A stretch of 64,000 nucleotides of DNA from an uncultured Lachnospiraceae bacterium (lineage in GTDB: Bacteria; Bacillota; Clostridia; Lachnospirales; Lachnospiraceae), in NCBI GenBank assembly GCA_900539715.1, contig UQDA01000011.1, forward strand, positions 28,729 through 92,728, written 5' to 3'. Below the pieces are notes generated by a model that saw only the letters and a list, made by a program, of their open reading frames with translations, was not told where the DNA came from and ran no database searches. Positions 9,840 through 19,207 of the stretch are shown here, piece by piece (within the stretch, counting starts at the first letter, position 1; each line of letters begins with the position of its first letter). Made by a program: the position numbers and the translations under genes.

Positions 9840-10940
9840 TCAGCAGGAACGCCTTTTCCAGATCATCCTCTGTATACGGAAACATTCCGGTTTCCAGCAA
9901 AACAGCGGCTTTAAAAACTGTACCAACGGCTTCCATGACAGCAGCGTTACCAGTAAAATACTGAATATCACGGCCATCGTTCCATCATGCTCTATTCTTT
10001 TAAATAATTTTATCTTGTTCAGATATTTAATAACGAATCCATGCAGAAGATAGACCGTCATCGTATTCGCTCCGATATAGGACAGATATGGAAGCCTTTT
10101 CCCCGGCGTGACAAGCAGAAAAAAAGCCATCCATGCGAGCGCTCCCATCATTCCGAACACCCGGAACTGCCATGTATAATCGCCTTTCTCATAAGAAACA
10201 GATCCGTACAGCCATGCGAAACGGATATCATTCACATTCTGATAAAGTATCCAGATAAAACACGCGAGAAACATACAGATCAGCGCTGTCAAAATCCCCC
10301 TCGCAAGCCCTCTCTCCCAGGCAGTCCTTTTTCTGATGATTTCCGGAATTCCCCGCGCGCACAGCGTCTCCTTCATCTGTCTGTAATATACGCCCATGAG
10401 AAAATACGGGAAAAATTCCACCACCCGTGAAAAAGATAAATAATAGCCCGTCTTTGTATCAAAGCCAATCAGGACACCCGCCGCCATCGCTCCTGCGAGC
10501 ATAATCGCCTTCTTTTTAAAGGATGCCCCCTCTCCCTGCACGAGCGGCAGTACCAGATTCCAGATGATGATCGCCAGCAGATACCATAATATCCAGTAAG
10601 GCGTTGTATACTGCATATCCGTATCCTTTTCCAGAACCCTGTTCGCAAAGATCAGATACAGCGTTTGAAATACCAGATACGGATATATCATGTGGTTGCG
10701 GATGCGCGCCGGATCATACCGGGCAAAAATGCCTGTCACAAATGCAAACAGCGGCATGTGAAACGAATATATTACCAGATACAACAGCCTGTCCGCCGGA
10801 TCATTCCCCATATAGAGCTCCAGCATATGTCCGAAAACGACTGAAAATATCAGTATACACTTGATGTTATCCATCCGGTAATTGCGTCCGCCTGCCGCCG
10901 GTTTTACTGTCAAACTGCTTTCCATAGATGTCTGCCTCAT
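9840..10940 (-). CDS. Membrane acyltransferase family 3 (OafA-like)
   Basis: About 366 residues, around ten hydrophobic segments. The N-terminal YRMDNIKCILIFSVVFGHML matches the acyltransferase_3 pattern, in which an early His (here in VFGHML) is thought to act in acyl transfer. I chose the ATG at 10940, preceded by TAGGA; an upstream in-frame ATG at 11036 is possible but leads with a basic non-conserved stretch. The family O-acetylates surface glycans; linkage to the downstream deacetylase-like gene suggests a shared role in surface or imported glycan modification. Confidence 0.8.
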   Translation of the reverse strand: MRQTSMESSLTVKPAAGGRNYRMDNIKCILIFSVVFGHMLELYMGNDPADRLLYLVIYSFHMPLFAFVTGIFARYDPARIRNHMIYPYLVFQTLYLIFANRVLEKDTDMQYTTPYWILWYLLAIIIWNLVLPLVQGEGASFKKKAIMLAGAMAAGVLIGFDTKTGYYLSFSRVVEFFPYFLMGVYYRQMKETLCARGIPEIIRKRTAWERGLARGILTALICMFLACFIWILYQNVNDIRFAWLYGSVSYEKGDYTWQFRVFGMMGALAWMAFFLLVTPGKRLPYLSYIGANTMTVYLLHGFVIKYLNKIKLFKRIEHDGTMAVIFSILLVTLLSWKPLVQFLKPLFCWKPECFRIQRMIWKRRSC

Positions 10941-11028
10941 AATCCTACCGTTCATAATATGGATTTTAATATATGCTATTTTCCGTGATTTGTCCAGAAG
11001 AATATCCTTAAGATATTTGGTACCGCTC

Positions 11029-11056
11029 TTGTACACAGAGGCGCAAATATGATAAT
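11029..11056 (+). promoter_or_regulatory. Probable promoter for the rRNA pseudouridine synthase - ligA unit
   Basis: TTGTAC (11029-11034), 16-bp spacer, GATAAT (11051-11056), 33 bp before the first start codon, with GGGAGGA as ribosome binding site. Confidence 0.5.
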
Positions 11057-11089
11057 ATAAAAAAACAATCGGTTTTACAGGGAGGAATC

Positions 11090-11854
11090 ATGGCAAACAC
11101 AGAAAAAGTGCGATTAAATAAATATCTCGCCCAGGCGGGCTTATGCTCCCGCCGGGAGGCAGACGAACTCATCCTTTCCGGTAAGGTCACAGTCAACGGC
11201 AAGCCTGCAGACCCCGGAATGAAAGTCAACGACATGGACAAGATAACAGTAAACGGCAAACCCGTCGGCCGCCGGGAAAAACACGTTGTATTGGCTTACT
11301 ACAAGCCGGTCGGAGTGACCTGTACGGAAAAGGACCGTCATGCTGAAATTACCATCCGGGACGCAGTGGATTATCCGGTGCGCGTCACCTACGCGGGCCG
11401 ACTGGATAAGGATTCCGAAGGTCTTCTGCTTTTGACAAACGACGGCGACCTGATAAACGGTCTCATGCGCGCGGCAAATTTCCACGAAAAAGAATATATC
11501 GTGCGGGTCAACAAGCCGATGAGCCGGGATTTTATGAAAAAGATGTCGGACGGCATGCTCTTAAAGGACCTGAATGAAAGGACGCGCCCCTGCTTTGTCA
11601 AAGAGGAAGGCAGATTCGTTTTCCGCATCATCCTGACGCAGGGCCTAAACCGTCAGATACGCCGCATGTGCAAGCAGCTCGGCTACGGCGTGGTGAGCAT
11701 CAAACGTATCCGCATAGCGAACGTCCTGCTCGGGAAAATGAATCCCGGCGATATCCGCGCGGTGACCGGAGCAGAATTAAAAGAGCTGTATGCCGAAGTT
11801 GAAAAAAGCGCAAAACGGCCGAATCAGAATATAAAAAGGAATTCAGGGAAATGA
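11090..11854 (+). CDS. rluF: 23S rRNA pseudouridine synthase, RluB/RluF type
   Basis: 254 residues. An N-terminal S4 RNA-binding domain (RLNKYLAQAGLCSRREADEL) precedes the RsuA/RluB catalytic domain, whose conserved motif is AGRLDKDSEGLLLLT with the catalytic Asp. The later motif GLNRQIRRMCKQLGYGV favours the RluF branch (position 2604 in E. coli numbering) over RluB. It isomerises a uridine in 23S rRNA. Its stop overlaps the next start (ATGA), so it is translationally coupled to the DNA ligase gene. Confidence 0.82.
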   Translation: MANTEKVRLNKYLAQAGLCSRREADELILSGKVTVNGKPADPGMKVNDMDKITVNGKPVGRREKHVVLAYYKPVGVTCTEKDRHAEITIRDAVDYPVRVTYAGRLDKDSEGLLLLTNDGDLINGLMRAANFHEKEYIVRVNKPMSRDFMKKMSDGMLLKDLNERTRPCFVKEEGRFVFRIILTQGLNRQIRRMCKQLGYGVVSIKRIRIANVLLGKMNPGDIRAVTGAELKELYAEVEKSAKRPNQNIKRNSGK

Positions 11855-13812
11855 ATGACATCGACAGAATGAAACAACTTATCGTCCGGTTGAACGAAGC
11901 GGCAAAAGCATATTATGCCGAAGACCGGGAAATCATGAGCAATCTGGAATACGACCGGCTCTATGACGAGCTTGCTTCTCTGGAAGAAAAGACAGGTCTT
12001 ATCCTGGCGCAGAGCCCGACCCAGTCCGTCGGATATGAAGCCGTAGACGAACTTCCGAAAGAGAGGCACGAAAGCCCGATGCTCTCCCTCGGCAAAACAA
12101 AAAGCCGCGAGGAACTGGCAGACTGGTTAAACGGGCAAAAAGGCCTCTTATCCTGGAAGCTGGACGGGCTGACTATCGTCCTGACATACCGGGATGGAAA
12201 GCTGTTCAAGGCAGTCACACGCGGGAACGGCGAGGTAGGCGAAGTCATCACGCCAAACGCCCGGACCTTTGTAAACCTCCCTCTTCAAATCCCCTTTCAG
12301 GGTGAGCTCATCCTGCGCGGCGAAGCAGTTATCTCATATGAAGATTTTGAACATATCAATGCAAAGATAGAAGACGTAGACGCCCGCTATAAAAATCCGC
12401 GCAACCTCTGCTCCGGCTCGGTCCGCCAGCTAAACAGCCATATCACGGCGCAGCGCAGCGTCCGTTTTTTTGCGTTCGCCCTCGTAAAAGCGGATGGCGC
12501 AGACTTTGAAAATTCCCGGGAAAAGCAGTTTGAATTTTTAAAGCAGCAGGGCTTTGAGGTCGTGGATTACCGCCCTGTAACCGCCGAAACGATGCATGAG
12601 GCTGTAGAATGGTTCGAGCAAAAGATTGCAGACTATCCCATTCCCTCAGACGGGCTGGTGCTTTTGCTGGATGATATCGCATACGGTGATGCCCTCGGCA
12701 GGACAGCAAAATTCCCGCGCAACGCCATCGCCTTTAAATGGGCGGATGAAACCGCCCAGACGACCCTCCGTGAAATAGAATGGAGCGCCAGCCGGACGGG
12801 GCTTATCAATCCGGTAGCCATCTTCGACCCGGTAGAACTGGAAGGCACAACGGTCAGCCGCGCCAGCGTCCACAATATCAGCATCGTAAAAGAACTCCAG
12901 CTTGGCATCGGCGATACGATAACCGTTTATAAAGCGAATATGATCATCCCTCAGATAGCAGAAAATCTGACAAAGAGCGGCAGCCTGGAAATCCCCAGCG
13001 AATGCCCTATCTGCCACGGCAAAACAGAGATACGCCGGGAAAACGATACGGAAACTCTCATCTGCCCCAATCCCGACTGCGATGCCAAAAAGCTCAAATC
13101 CTTCACGCTGTTCGTCAGCCGTGATGCCATGAATATCGACGGGCTCTCAGAAGCCACACTGGAAAAATTTCTTGCAAAGGGCTTCCTTCACACCTATGCA
13201 GACCTGTTCCGTCTGGACCGTTATAAAGAACAGATAACGCAGATGGACGGCTTCGGAGAAAAATCCTTCTCCAACCTCACCGAAAGTATTGAAAATGCAC
13301 GGCACACAACTCTCGCACGCCTCATTTACAGTCTTGGCATCCCTAATATCGGAATCGCTAATGCGAAAATGATATGCAGAGAATACAAAAACGATCTGGA
13401 ACGTCTTCTCAACGCTCCTGCCGAAGAGCTGGCTGATATCGACGGCGTGGGCCCCGTCATTGCGGGCACGTTCGCCGCATTTTTTGCGGAAGAAAAAAAC
13501 AGAAAAGCCCTGGAAGCCCTCCTTTCCGAAGTGACGCTGGAACAGGAAACCTTTTCAGACGCTCCACTCTCCCTTTCCGGGAAATCCTTCGTTGTCACAG
13601 GAAGCCTGAATCATTTTGAAAACAGAAATGCGCTGAAAGAAAAGATTGAAGCGCTGGGCGGAAAAGTGACCGGAAGCGTCACAGGCAAAACAGTCTGTCT
13701 CATAAACAACGACAGCACCTCCGACTCTTCTAAAAACAAAAAAGCGCGCGAGCTTGGCGTGAGCGTCCTGACCGAAGAGGAATTTATCGAACAATATCTG
13801 AAAGAACAGTAA
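11851..13812 (+). CDS. ligA: NAD+-dependent DNA ligase
   Basis: 653 residues with the full LigA layout: domain Ia (NLEYDRLYDELASLE), adenylation site W-K103-L-D-G, OB fold, four-Cys zinc finger (CPICHGK...CPNPDC), helix-hairpin-helix repeats (DGVGPVIAG) and a C-terminal BRCT domain from ~575. It seals nicks in DNA. Departures from the usual family text are seen just after the active site: RGNG where RGDG is typical, and GEVIT where GEDIT is typical. It may be a divergent lineage or a second LigA. Confidence 0.93.
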   Translation: MNDIDRMKQLIVRLNEAAKAYYAEDREIMSNLEYDRLYDELASLEEKTGLILAQSPTQSVGYEAVDELPKERHESPMLSLGKTKSREELADWLNGQKGLLSWKLDGLTIVLTYRDGKLFKAVTRGNGEVGEVITPNARTFVNLPLQIPFQGELILRGEAVISYEDFEHINAKIEDVDARYKNPRNLCSGSVRQLNSHITAQRSVRFFAFALVKADGADFENSREKQFEFLKQQGFEVVDYRPVTAETMHEAVEWFEQKIADYPIPSDGLVLLLDDIAYGDALGRTAKFPRNAIAFKWADETAQTTLREIEWSASRTGLINPVAIFDPVELEGTTVSRASVHNISIVKELQLGIGDTITVYKANMIIPQIAENLTKSGSLEIPSECPICHGKTEIRRENDTETLICPNPDCDAKKLKSFTLFVSRDAMNIDGLSEATLEKFLAKGFLHTYADLFRLDRYKEQITQMDGFGEKSFSNLTESIENARHTTLARLIYSLGIPNIGIANAKMICREYKNDLERLLNAPAEELADIDGVGPVIAGTFAAFFAEEKNRKALEALLSEVTLEQETFSDAPLSLSGKSFVVTGSLNHFENRNALKEKIEALGGKVTGSVTGKTVCLINNDSTSDSSKNKKARELGVSVLTEEEFIEQYLKEQ

Positions 13813-13838
13813 CATTTGGGTCAAAGGAGAAATGAAAC

Positions 13839-14753
13839 ATGCCTATTAAAGTTCAGAGCGATCTTCCCGCAAGGGAAATCCTCGACCAGGAAAATATATT
13901 TGTAATGGATGAATACCGGGCGCTGCATCAGAATATCCGTCCGCTCCAGATATGTATTTTAAATCTGATGCCCATAAAACAGGACACCGAGCTGCACCTT
14001 CTGCGCTCTCTGTCCAATACCCCGCTTCAGGTGGATGTGACCTTTATGAAGATGAACAGCCATCTGTCGCTAAACACCTCGGCTACCCATCTGAATAAAT
14101 TTTATCATACGTTCGATGAACTCCGGGAGAACAAATACGACGGTCTCATCATCACCGGCGCCCCTGTCGAACAGATTCCCTTTGAAGAGGTAGATTACTG
14201 GGACGAGCTATGCGAGATTATGGACTGGTCAAAGACCCATGTGCATTCCACATTCCATATCTGCTGGGGCGCTCAGGCAGGGCTGTATCATCATTTCGGT
14301 TTAAATAAGATACTGCTGCCCGAGAAGCTTTTTGGCGTCTTCTCTCATCAGGTCTTAAACCGGAAAGAACCGCTGGTACGCGGTTTTGACGATATTTTTT
14401 ATATCCCGCACAGCCGCCACACGGAAACGCCTGCCCATCTCATCCACAGCTGCGACAGGCTGACCGTAATGGCAGAATCCGACCGGGCGGGCGTCCTTTT
14501 ATGTATGACAGAGGACGGACGGCAGATTTTTGTAATGGGACATCCCGAATATGATCGTTATACCCTGCATAACGAATATATGCGTGATCGCGAAAAAGGG
14601 CTGGATATCGCCGTTCCGGAAAACTATTATCCCGGCGACGACCCGTCGCAGCGTCCTCTTTTATCCTGGAGGGCGCACTGCAACGGACTTTACACAAACT
14701 GGCTTGACTACTATGTATACCAGACAACGCCCTTTGATATCCGGGAAATCTGA
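13839..14753 (+). CDS. metA: Homoserine O-acetyltransferase (MetA family, acetyl-CoA type)
   Basis: 304 residues, the family length. Catalytic triad candidates are the Cys in HICWGAQAG and the His and Glu in MGHPEYDRY. Residue 111 is Glu (TGAPVEQI); in this family Glu111 goes with acetyl-CoA and Gly111 with succinyl-CoA, so the product should be O-acetylhomoserine, first step of methionine synthesis. The gene sits 26 bp after ligA and ends at a strong terminator. No S-box riboswitch fits in the spacer, so any control must lie upstream of the unit. Confidence 0.95.
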   Translation: MPIKVQSDLPAREILDQENIFVMDEYRALHQNIRPLQICILNLMPIKQDTELHLLRSLSNTPLQVDVTFMKMNSHLSLNTSATHLNKFYHTFDELRENKYDGLIITGAPVEQIPFEEVDYWDELCEIMDWSKTHVHSTFHICWGAQAGLYHHFGLNKILLPEKLFGVFSHQVLNRKEPLVRGFDDIFYIPHSRHTETPAHLIHSCDRLTVMAESDRAGVLLCMTEDGRQIFVMGHPEYDRYTLHNEYMRDREKGLDIAVPENYYPGDDPSQRPLLSWRAHCNGLYTNWLDYYVYQTTPFDIREI

Positions 14754-14780
14754 ATCTTTAAAAAAGTGTGCGTATAAAAA

Positions 14781-14822
14781 GACCGCCGGACAGGATATCA
14801 CATCCCCGTCCGGCGGCTTTTA
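14781..14822. terminator. Intrinsic terminator after metA
   Basis: GC-rich stem (ACCGCCGGAC / GTCCGGCGGC) with a 16-nt loop and a TTTT tail, 27 bp past the metA stop. It lies between metA and the convergent peroxiredoxin gene. Confidence 0.85.
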
Positions 14823-14848
14823 CATCCGCTCATACGCATTTTTACATA

Positions 14849-15313
14849 TCAGCCAAGTTCTTCCAGATCTTTCAGCATCTGTCCTGCATTTTCTTCCGGC
14901 TTCACCTTCGCATGAACCTTTACTATCCTGCCTTCCTCATCTATCAGATAAGAGGAACGTATCACGCCCATCACCTGCTTGCCGTACATGTTTTTCTTTA
15001 CCCAGACGTCATACTTCTGCAGAACTTCCTTCTCAGGATCTGCCAGCAAAATGAACGGCAGTTCAAACTTATCCGCAAACTTGCGGTGCGCTGCGCTCGT
15101 ATCCTTGCTGACGCCAATTACCGTCACTCCCTTTTCCACAAAGGCGGGATAATTCTCCGCATAAGCGCACGCCTGCTTATTGCATCCTGCCGTATTGTCC
15201 TTGCTGTAAAAATACAGCACGACCTTTCTGCCCCGAAAATCGGACAGGCTCACTTCCTTACCGTCCTGATCCTGTAAGGTAAAATCAGGAGCCATCGTAC
15301 CTGCTTCCAGCAT
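14849..15313 (-). CDS. bcp: Thiol peroxidase, Bcp/PrxQ-type peroxiredoxin
   Basis: 154 residues from the ATG at 15313, chosen because GGGAGGAAC precedes it; a longer in-frame reading has no conserved sequence. Peroxidatic and resolving cysteines are five apart (AGCNKQAC), the PrxQ arrangement, in the thioredoxin fold with APDFTLQDQDGKEVSLSDF. Reduces hydroperoxides with thioredoxin. Tail to tail with metA. Confidence 0.93.
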   Translation of the reverse strand: MLEAGTMAPDFTLQDQDGKEVSLSDFRGRKVVLYFYSKDNTAGCNKQACAYAENYPAFVEKGVTVIGVSKDTSAAHRKFADKFELPFILLADPEKEVLQKYDVWVKKNMYGKQVMGVIRSSYLIDEEGRIVKVHAKVKPEENAGQMLKDLEELG

Positions 15314-15354
15314 ATCAGTTCCTCCCTTCTGTCTTTCTGATAAAAACGCTCTTT

Positions 15355-16536
15355 TTACTCTCTCTCCACAATGGCTGCACAGCCCATACCGCCGCCTACA
15401 CACAATGTCGCAAGTCCCTTTTTCGCATCACGCTTTTCCATCTCGTGAAGCAGGGTTACAAGAATACGACAGCCGGACGCTCCTACCGGATGTCCGAGCG
15501 CTATTGCGCCGCCATTTACATTCAGGATGTCATTATTAAATCCAAGGTCATGGGCAACCGCAACAGACTGTGCGGCAAATGCCTCATTTGCCTCTATCAG
15601 ATCAAAATCACCAATCTGATAACCGGTTTTTTCCATTACCTTACGGGTGGCAGCCACCGGACCGATTCCCATGATGCGGGGTTCCACACCGGCAAGCTCG
15701 CCGCCGATCCATGTCGCCATCGGCTTTACGCCCAGCTCTTTCGCTTTTTCCTCGCTCATCACAATCAGCGCTGCCGCCGCATCATTGATGCCCGATGCAT
15801 TTCCCGCAGTCACCAGACCGCCCTCCTTGAATGCCGGACGCAGCTTGCTGATGCTTTCAGCCGTCACACCGGCTCTCGGTCCTTCGTCCGTGTCAAATAC
15901 AACAGTCTGTTTCTTCTGCTTTACTTCCATCGGAACGATTTCATCCTTGAATTTTCCTTCTGCTATTGCCTTTTCAGCCTTCTGCTGACTCCATGCCGCA
16001 AACTCGTCCAGCTGTTCTCTGGTAAGTCCCCAATCCTCCGCGATATTCTCTGCGGTAATTCCCATATGATAACCGCCGAAAGCATCTGTCAAAGCATCAC
16101 GGATCAGTGCATCGTCCATCTTTGCAGCGCCCATCCGGTAACCGAAACGGGCATCATACAGAAGGTACGGAGCCATGCTCATATTCTCCATGCCGCCCGC
16201 CACGATGATATCCGCATCTCCGGATGCGATCAGCTTCGCAGCCAGATTCACACAGTGCATACCGGAACCGCAAAGCACGTTTATCGTCGTTGCCGGAACC
16301 TCTACCGGGATTCCCGCATTTACCGCCGCCTGACGGGCAGGATTCTGTCCCAGCCCTGCCTGTATCACGCAGCCCATATATACCTCGTCCACCTGCTCCG
16401 GTCTGATTCCCGTACGGCGCAAAGCTTCCTTGATAACCACTGTTCCCAAATCGGGAGCAGGCGTCTTGGAAAGCGTACCGCCCATCGTACCGATCGCTGT
16501 TCTGCAGGCTCCTGCCAAAACTACTTTTCTTGCCAT
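15355..16536 (-). CDS. thlA: Acetyl-CoA C-acetyltransferase (thiolase)
   Basis: 393 residues, the size of biosynthetic thiolases. Nucleophilic Cys is in NVLCGSGMHCVNL, the catalytic His in GHPVGASGCRIL and the second Cys in LCVGGGMGC. It condenses two acetyl-CoA to acetoacetyl-CoA, the entry to butyrate or related pathways. Here it stands alone with its own promoter, not in a bcs/crt-hbd cluster, so the downstream pathway is not shown by the window. Confidence 0.93.
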   Translation of the reverse strand: MARKVVLAGACRTAIGTMGGTLSKTPAPDLGTVVIKEALRRTGIRPEQVDEVYMGCVIQAGLGQNPARQAAVNAGIPVEVPATTINVLCGSGMHCVNLAAKLIASGDADIIVAGGMENMSMAPYLLYDARFGYRMGAAKMDDALIRDALTDAFGGYHMGITAENIAEDWGLTREQLDEFAAWSQQKAEKAIAEGKFKDEIVPMEVKQKKQTVVFDTDEGPRAGVTAESISKLRPAFKEGGLVTAGNASGINDAAAALIVMSEEKAKELGVKPMATWIGGELAGVEPRIMGIGPVAATRKVMEKTGYQIGDFDLIEANEAFAAQSVAVAHDLGFNNDILNVNGGAIALGHPVGASGCRILVTLLHEMEKRDAKKGLATLCVGGGMGCAAIVERE

Positions 16537-16621
16537 TGTTCAATCCTCCATCTTCTTTGTATGCGGAAAATTGCTTTTTTCCCACGCTCTCTGACGTGAG
16601 AAGCTCATTTCTGACTGTTAT

Positions 16622-16650
16622 ATCATACTGCCTTTCAGAAAAATTTTCAA
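16622..16650 (-). promoter_or_regulatory. Sigma-A-type promoter of the thiolase gene
   Basis: On the minus strand TTGAAA (16650-16645), 17-bp spacer, TATGAT (16627-16622), 86 bp before the thiolase start, an almost consensus housekeeping promoter. Confidence 0.75.
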
Positions 16651-16699
16651 GGGAAACACTGCTTCTATCCCATTACTGTCAACACTCGGGGCTTTTCAG

Positions 16700-17449
16700 T
16701 CAGCGCAAAAAAACCAGCTCGTTTTCTCCTGACAATTCCGGCACATAGCGGTATTCCAGCCGGTCAAAGGCTTTGACGTCCTCCAGCCCTTCCGCCTGTG
16801 TTTCCGCCAGAAAACGCACCATTTCCCCGCGCGCCATCTTCGCCATCGTCCCCTTCTGTACAACCCTACCGTCACTATATTCCCCAAACACGCACGTTGC
16901 AAAACGGACTTCTTTTCTCAGGTACGCTTCGATACATTTGCTGTACTCTTTGGAAGCAAGGTTTAGAATAAGCGGCTCCTTCATTTCTCCCAAAAGAAGC
17001 TCTTCCAGGAGGGCGCCGCCCCAAAACTCATATAAATCCTTATAGCCCTCCGGCGCGCCTTTTGCCTGCATCTCCAGCCGGTAAGGCGTCACTCCGTCCA
17101 GCGGCTTTAAAATCCCGTAAAAACCCGATAATATCCGCAGATGCTCCTGTACATAATCCCACTGCTGCCGAGCAAATACCCGAGGCGCCATATATTGATA
17201 CTGAATTCCCTCATAAGAAAGCAGCGCCGGCGTCGCTCCCTTTTCCGGCTCCATGCTTCGTATCCGCTCCTGATTAAGCCGCGCCAGCTTCTCATTACAC
17301 CCCCACAGCTTTTGAAGCTCTGCATCCGAAAGCCCCCTCAGCCATGCGAGTATCCGCTTTGTCTGCTCCAGAAAAACGGGCTTGGCTGTTGCCGCCATCG
17401 TATCCGTATCCGCCGTCATCTTTTTTGCAGGAGAAATGATGATCCTCAT
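16700..17449 (-). CDS. yaaA: Peroxide stress protein, YaaA/DUF328 family
   Basis: 249 residues beginning MRIIISPAKKM, the hallmark of the family, with YQYMAPRVF and FYGILKPLDGVTPYRLEM. In E. coli YaaA lowers free iron and limits DNA damage under peroxide; the family fold binds DNA. Its start overlaps the end of the upstream nucleoid-associated protein gene by 4 bp, so the two are coupled. Confidence 0.93.
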   Translation of the reverse strand: MRIIISPAKKMTADTDTMAATAKPVFLEQTKRILAWLRGLSDAELQKLWGCNEKLARLNQERIRSMEPEKGATPALLSYEGIQYQYMAPRVFARQQWDYVQEHLRILSGFYGILKPLDGVTPYRLEMQAKGAPEGYKDLYEFWGGALLEELLLGEMKEPLILNLASKEYSKCIEAYLRKEVRFATCVFGEYSDGRVVQKGTMAKMARGEMVRFLAETQAEGLEDVKAFDRLEYRYVPELSGENELVFLR

Positions 17450-18459
17450 TTCGTACTCAGCCTCCCGATATTCTTTATCAGTACGGAAATCGTACCATCC
17501 TGATTCGTGATAAACTCTACCTTATTCGGATCTTTATATTCTTCCATCGGAATCGTTATCTCTATCCCGGTATCCGTTGTAAGATGCTGCTTCTGGAATT
17601 TTTTAACCGTCGCCTCGCTCTTTGGCTCTACGACTTCCTTTGCCATATTGTATTTTTCCAGCTTTTCTTCCAAATCCGCCTGCATCTGAGGACTGTCCCT
17701 AAATACCTTCTGCTTGACCTCTTCTACTGCAAGACTGCCCTTTTCCTCCAGCTCATCATAAATTGCCTGCTTTATCTCCAGCTTACGCTGCGTGTCGTCG
17801 TCGCCGTAATATTTTTTGTTGACCTGCTCTACCGCACGGGTCACGATATCCAGCTTTGTCTTCTGGGACATGGGCGCATGACATTCAAGAAACAATTCCG
17901 AAAAATAGTTTTTCTTTTCTCCATTTATTTCAAACTTCTTTTCCGTCAGAATGATATCCCCGTTGGAAAGATTGACCAAAAAGGCTTCTGCCAGCTTCTG
18001 TCCCTGAGACGGCAAGATCGCTTTTTGCAAAATAATATCGTTCAGATTGCCGCCTTCCTCCGTCGGCTTCGTGGAATGCGTATAAGAGGTCTTATAATTC
18101 AGTTTTAAAAATCCAAAATAATCTGTCCCCTCACAGCCAAATACGACCACTGCTGCATCCGCTGCCGGGATGTCGATATTCGCATTCATGATACCGTAAA
18201 GTTTTGTGCAGAGGGTTTTGCTCGTCTCTATAAAATTATCCGCATTACAGCCCTTTAAAAGCTCCATGACCTCGGAGCCTTCTGAGAACCGGCAGCGTTT
18301 TATATCGTCGCTCTCCGTAAATTTCTCAATGTGCGCCTTTAGGAAATCGCATAGATTGGAACCCATATCGATGAGGCAGTCTGAAAGCACCGGCATCCCG
18401 ACCGCAGAATCCAGAATATGAACGATTCCCATTTTCATGATGATATCGTCTCTTACCAT
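17446..18459 (-). CDS. Nucleoid-associated protein, NdpA family
   Basis: 337 residues resembling the 37-kDa nucleoid-associated NdpA/YejK family (PF04245): an N-terminal HILDSAVGMPVLSD segment and a C-terminal region beginning ITIPMEEYKDPNKVEF. Function beyond association with nucleoid DNA is poorly known. Coupled by ATGA overlap with yaaA. Confidence 0.8.
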   Translation of the reverse strand: MVRDDIIMKMGIVHILDSAVGMPVLSDCLIDMGSNLCDFLKAHIEKFTESDDIKRCRFSEGSEVMELLKGCNADNFIETSKTLCTKLYGIMNANIDIPAADAAVVVFGCEGTDYFGFLKLNYKTSYTHSTKPTEEGGNLNDIILQKAILPSQGQKLAEAFLVNLSNGDIILTEKKFEINGEKKNYFSELFLECHAPMSQKTKLDIVTRAVEQVNKKYYGDDDTQRKLEIKQAIYDELEEKGSLAVEEVKQKVFRDSPQMQADLEEKLEKYNMAKEVVEPKSEATVKKFQKQHLTTDTGIEITIPMEEYKDPNKVEFITNQDGTISVLIKNIGRLSTK

Positions 18460-18489
18460 AAAATCCGTCTACTCCTGTAACCGTATCGT

Positions 18490-19044
18490 TTATCTTGATC
18501 TTACTCCTTTTGCAATGGCAGGCCCTGCAAACGAAGCCGCAATGATCTTTGCCGCATCACCGGGCAGATAGGGAATCACTCCTGTCGCCAGACCTCCTGC
18601 AAAATCAAGCTTTAACTGCAGACACAGCCATACCGTTCCGAACAGATAACATACAAGCGTTCCCAGCGCCATCGCTGCGATCTGCTTTGTCCTGCTCTTT
18701 CCCGCCTTCTCAAACAGAATTCCTGTCAGCGGTATCATGAACAGAAAGCCGACCAGATAACCGCCTGTCGGACCCGCCAGCTTTGCCGCTCCCCCCGCAA
18801 AACCCGAAAATACCGGAAGCCCCACAAAACCGAGAAGAAGATAAATGATATAACTTAAAAATGCATCCCTTGTTCCCAGTACATAAATCGCCACATACAA
18901 AATGAACGTTGTCAAAGAAATCGGAACAGGGCTGACCGGTATCGGTATGGCAAAAGGCGCTGCGATGCATGTGGCCGCCGTCATCACCCCTATTAAAGCC
19001 ATCCTCTTTGTACTTACCGCCTGCTTCTCTGCTTTTGTTTTCAT
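18490..19044 (-). CDS. bioY: Biotin transporter substrate-binding subunit BioY
   Basis: 184 residues, six hydrophobic segments. Family signatures PFAIPIPVSPVPISLTTF and GGYLVGFL are present. BioY is the S component of ECF importers and captures biotin in the membrane; the energising module would be encoded elsewhere. No obvious BirA-type operator was recognised in the 90 bp upstream. Confidence 0.93.
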   Translation of the reverse strand: MKTKAEKQAVSTKRMALIGVMTAATCIAAPFAIPIPVSPVPISLTTFILYVAIYVLGTRDAFLSYIIYLLLGFVGLPVFSGFAGGAAKLAGPTGGYLVGFLFMIPLTGILFEKAGKSRTKQIAAMALGTLVCYLFGTVWLCLQLKLDFAGGLATGVIPYLPGDAAKIIAASFAGPAIAKGVRSR

Positions 19045-19207
19045 ATGGATACCCCCTTAAAATATATGCTTTATTAGATTACCCTTTCTGATACCAAATG
19101 TCAATCGCAACAGCCCTGTCTCCGGCATCCAATCCTTGTGTATTTTTCTGGTGTGGGGTATACTATATCCCGTAACCGAAAAGTATCTTTGCAAAATGGA
19201 GGTTTTT

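Noticed and set aside
15445..16599. 384-codon plus-strand frame opposite the thiolase gene
   Set aside because: Shadow frame; the thiolase is unambiguous.
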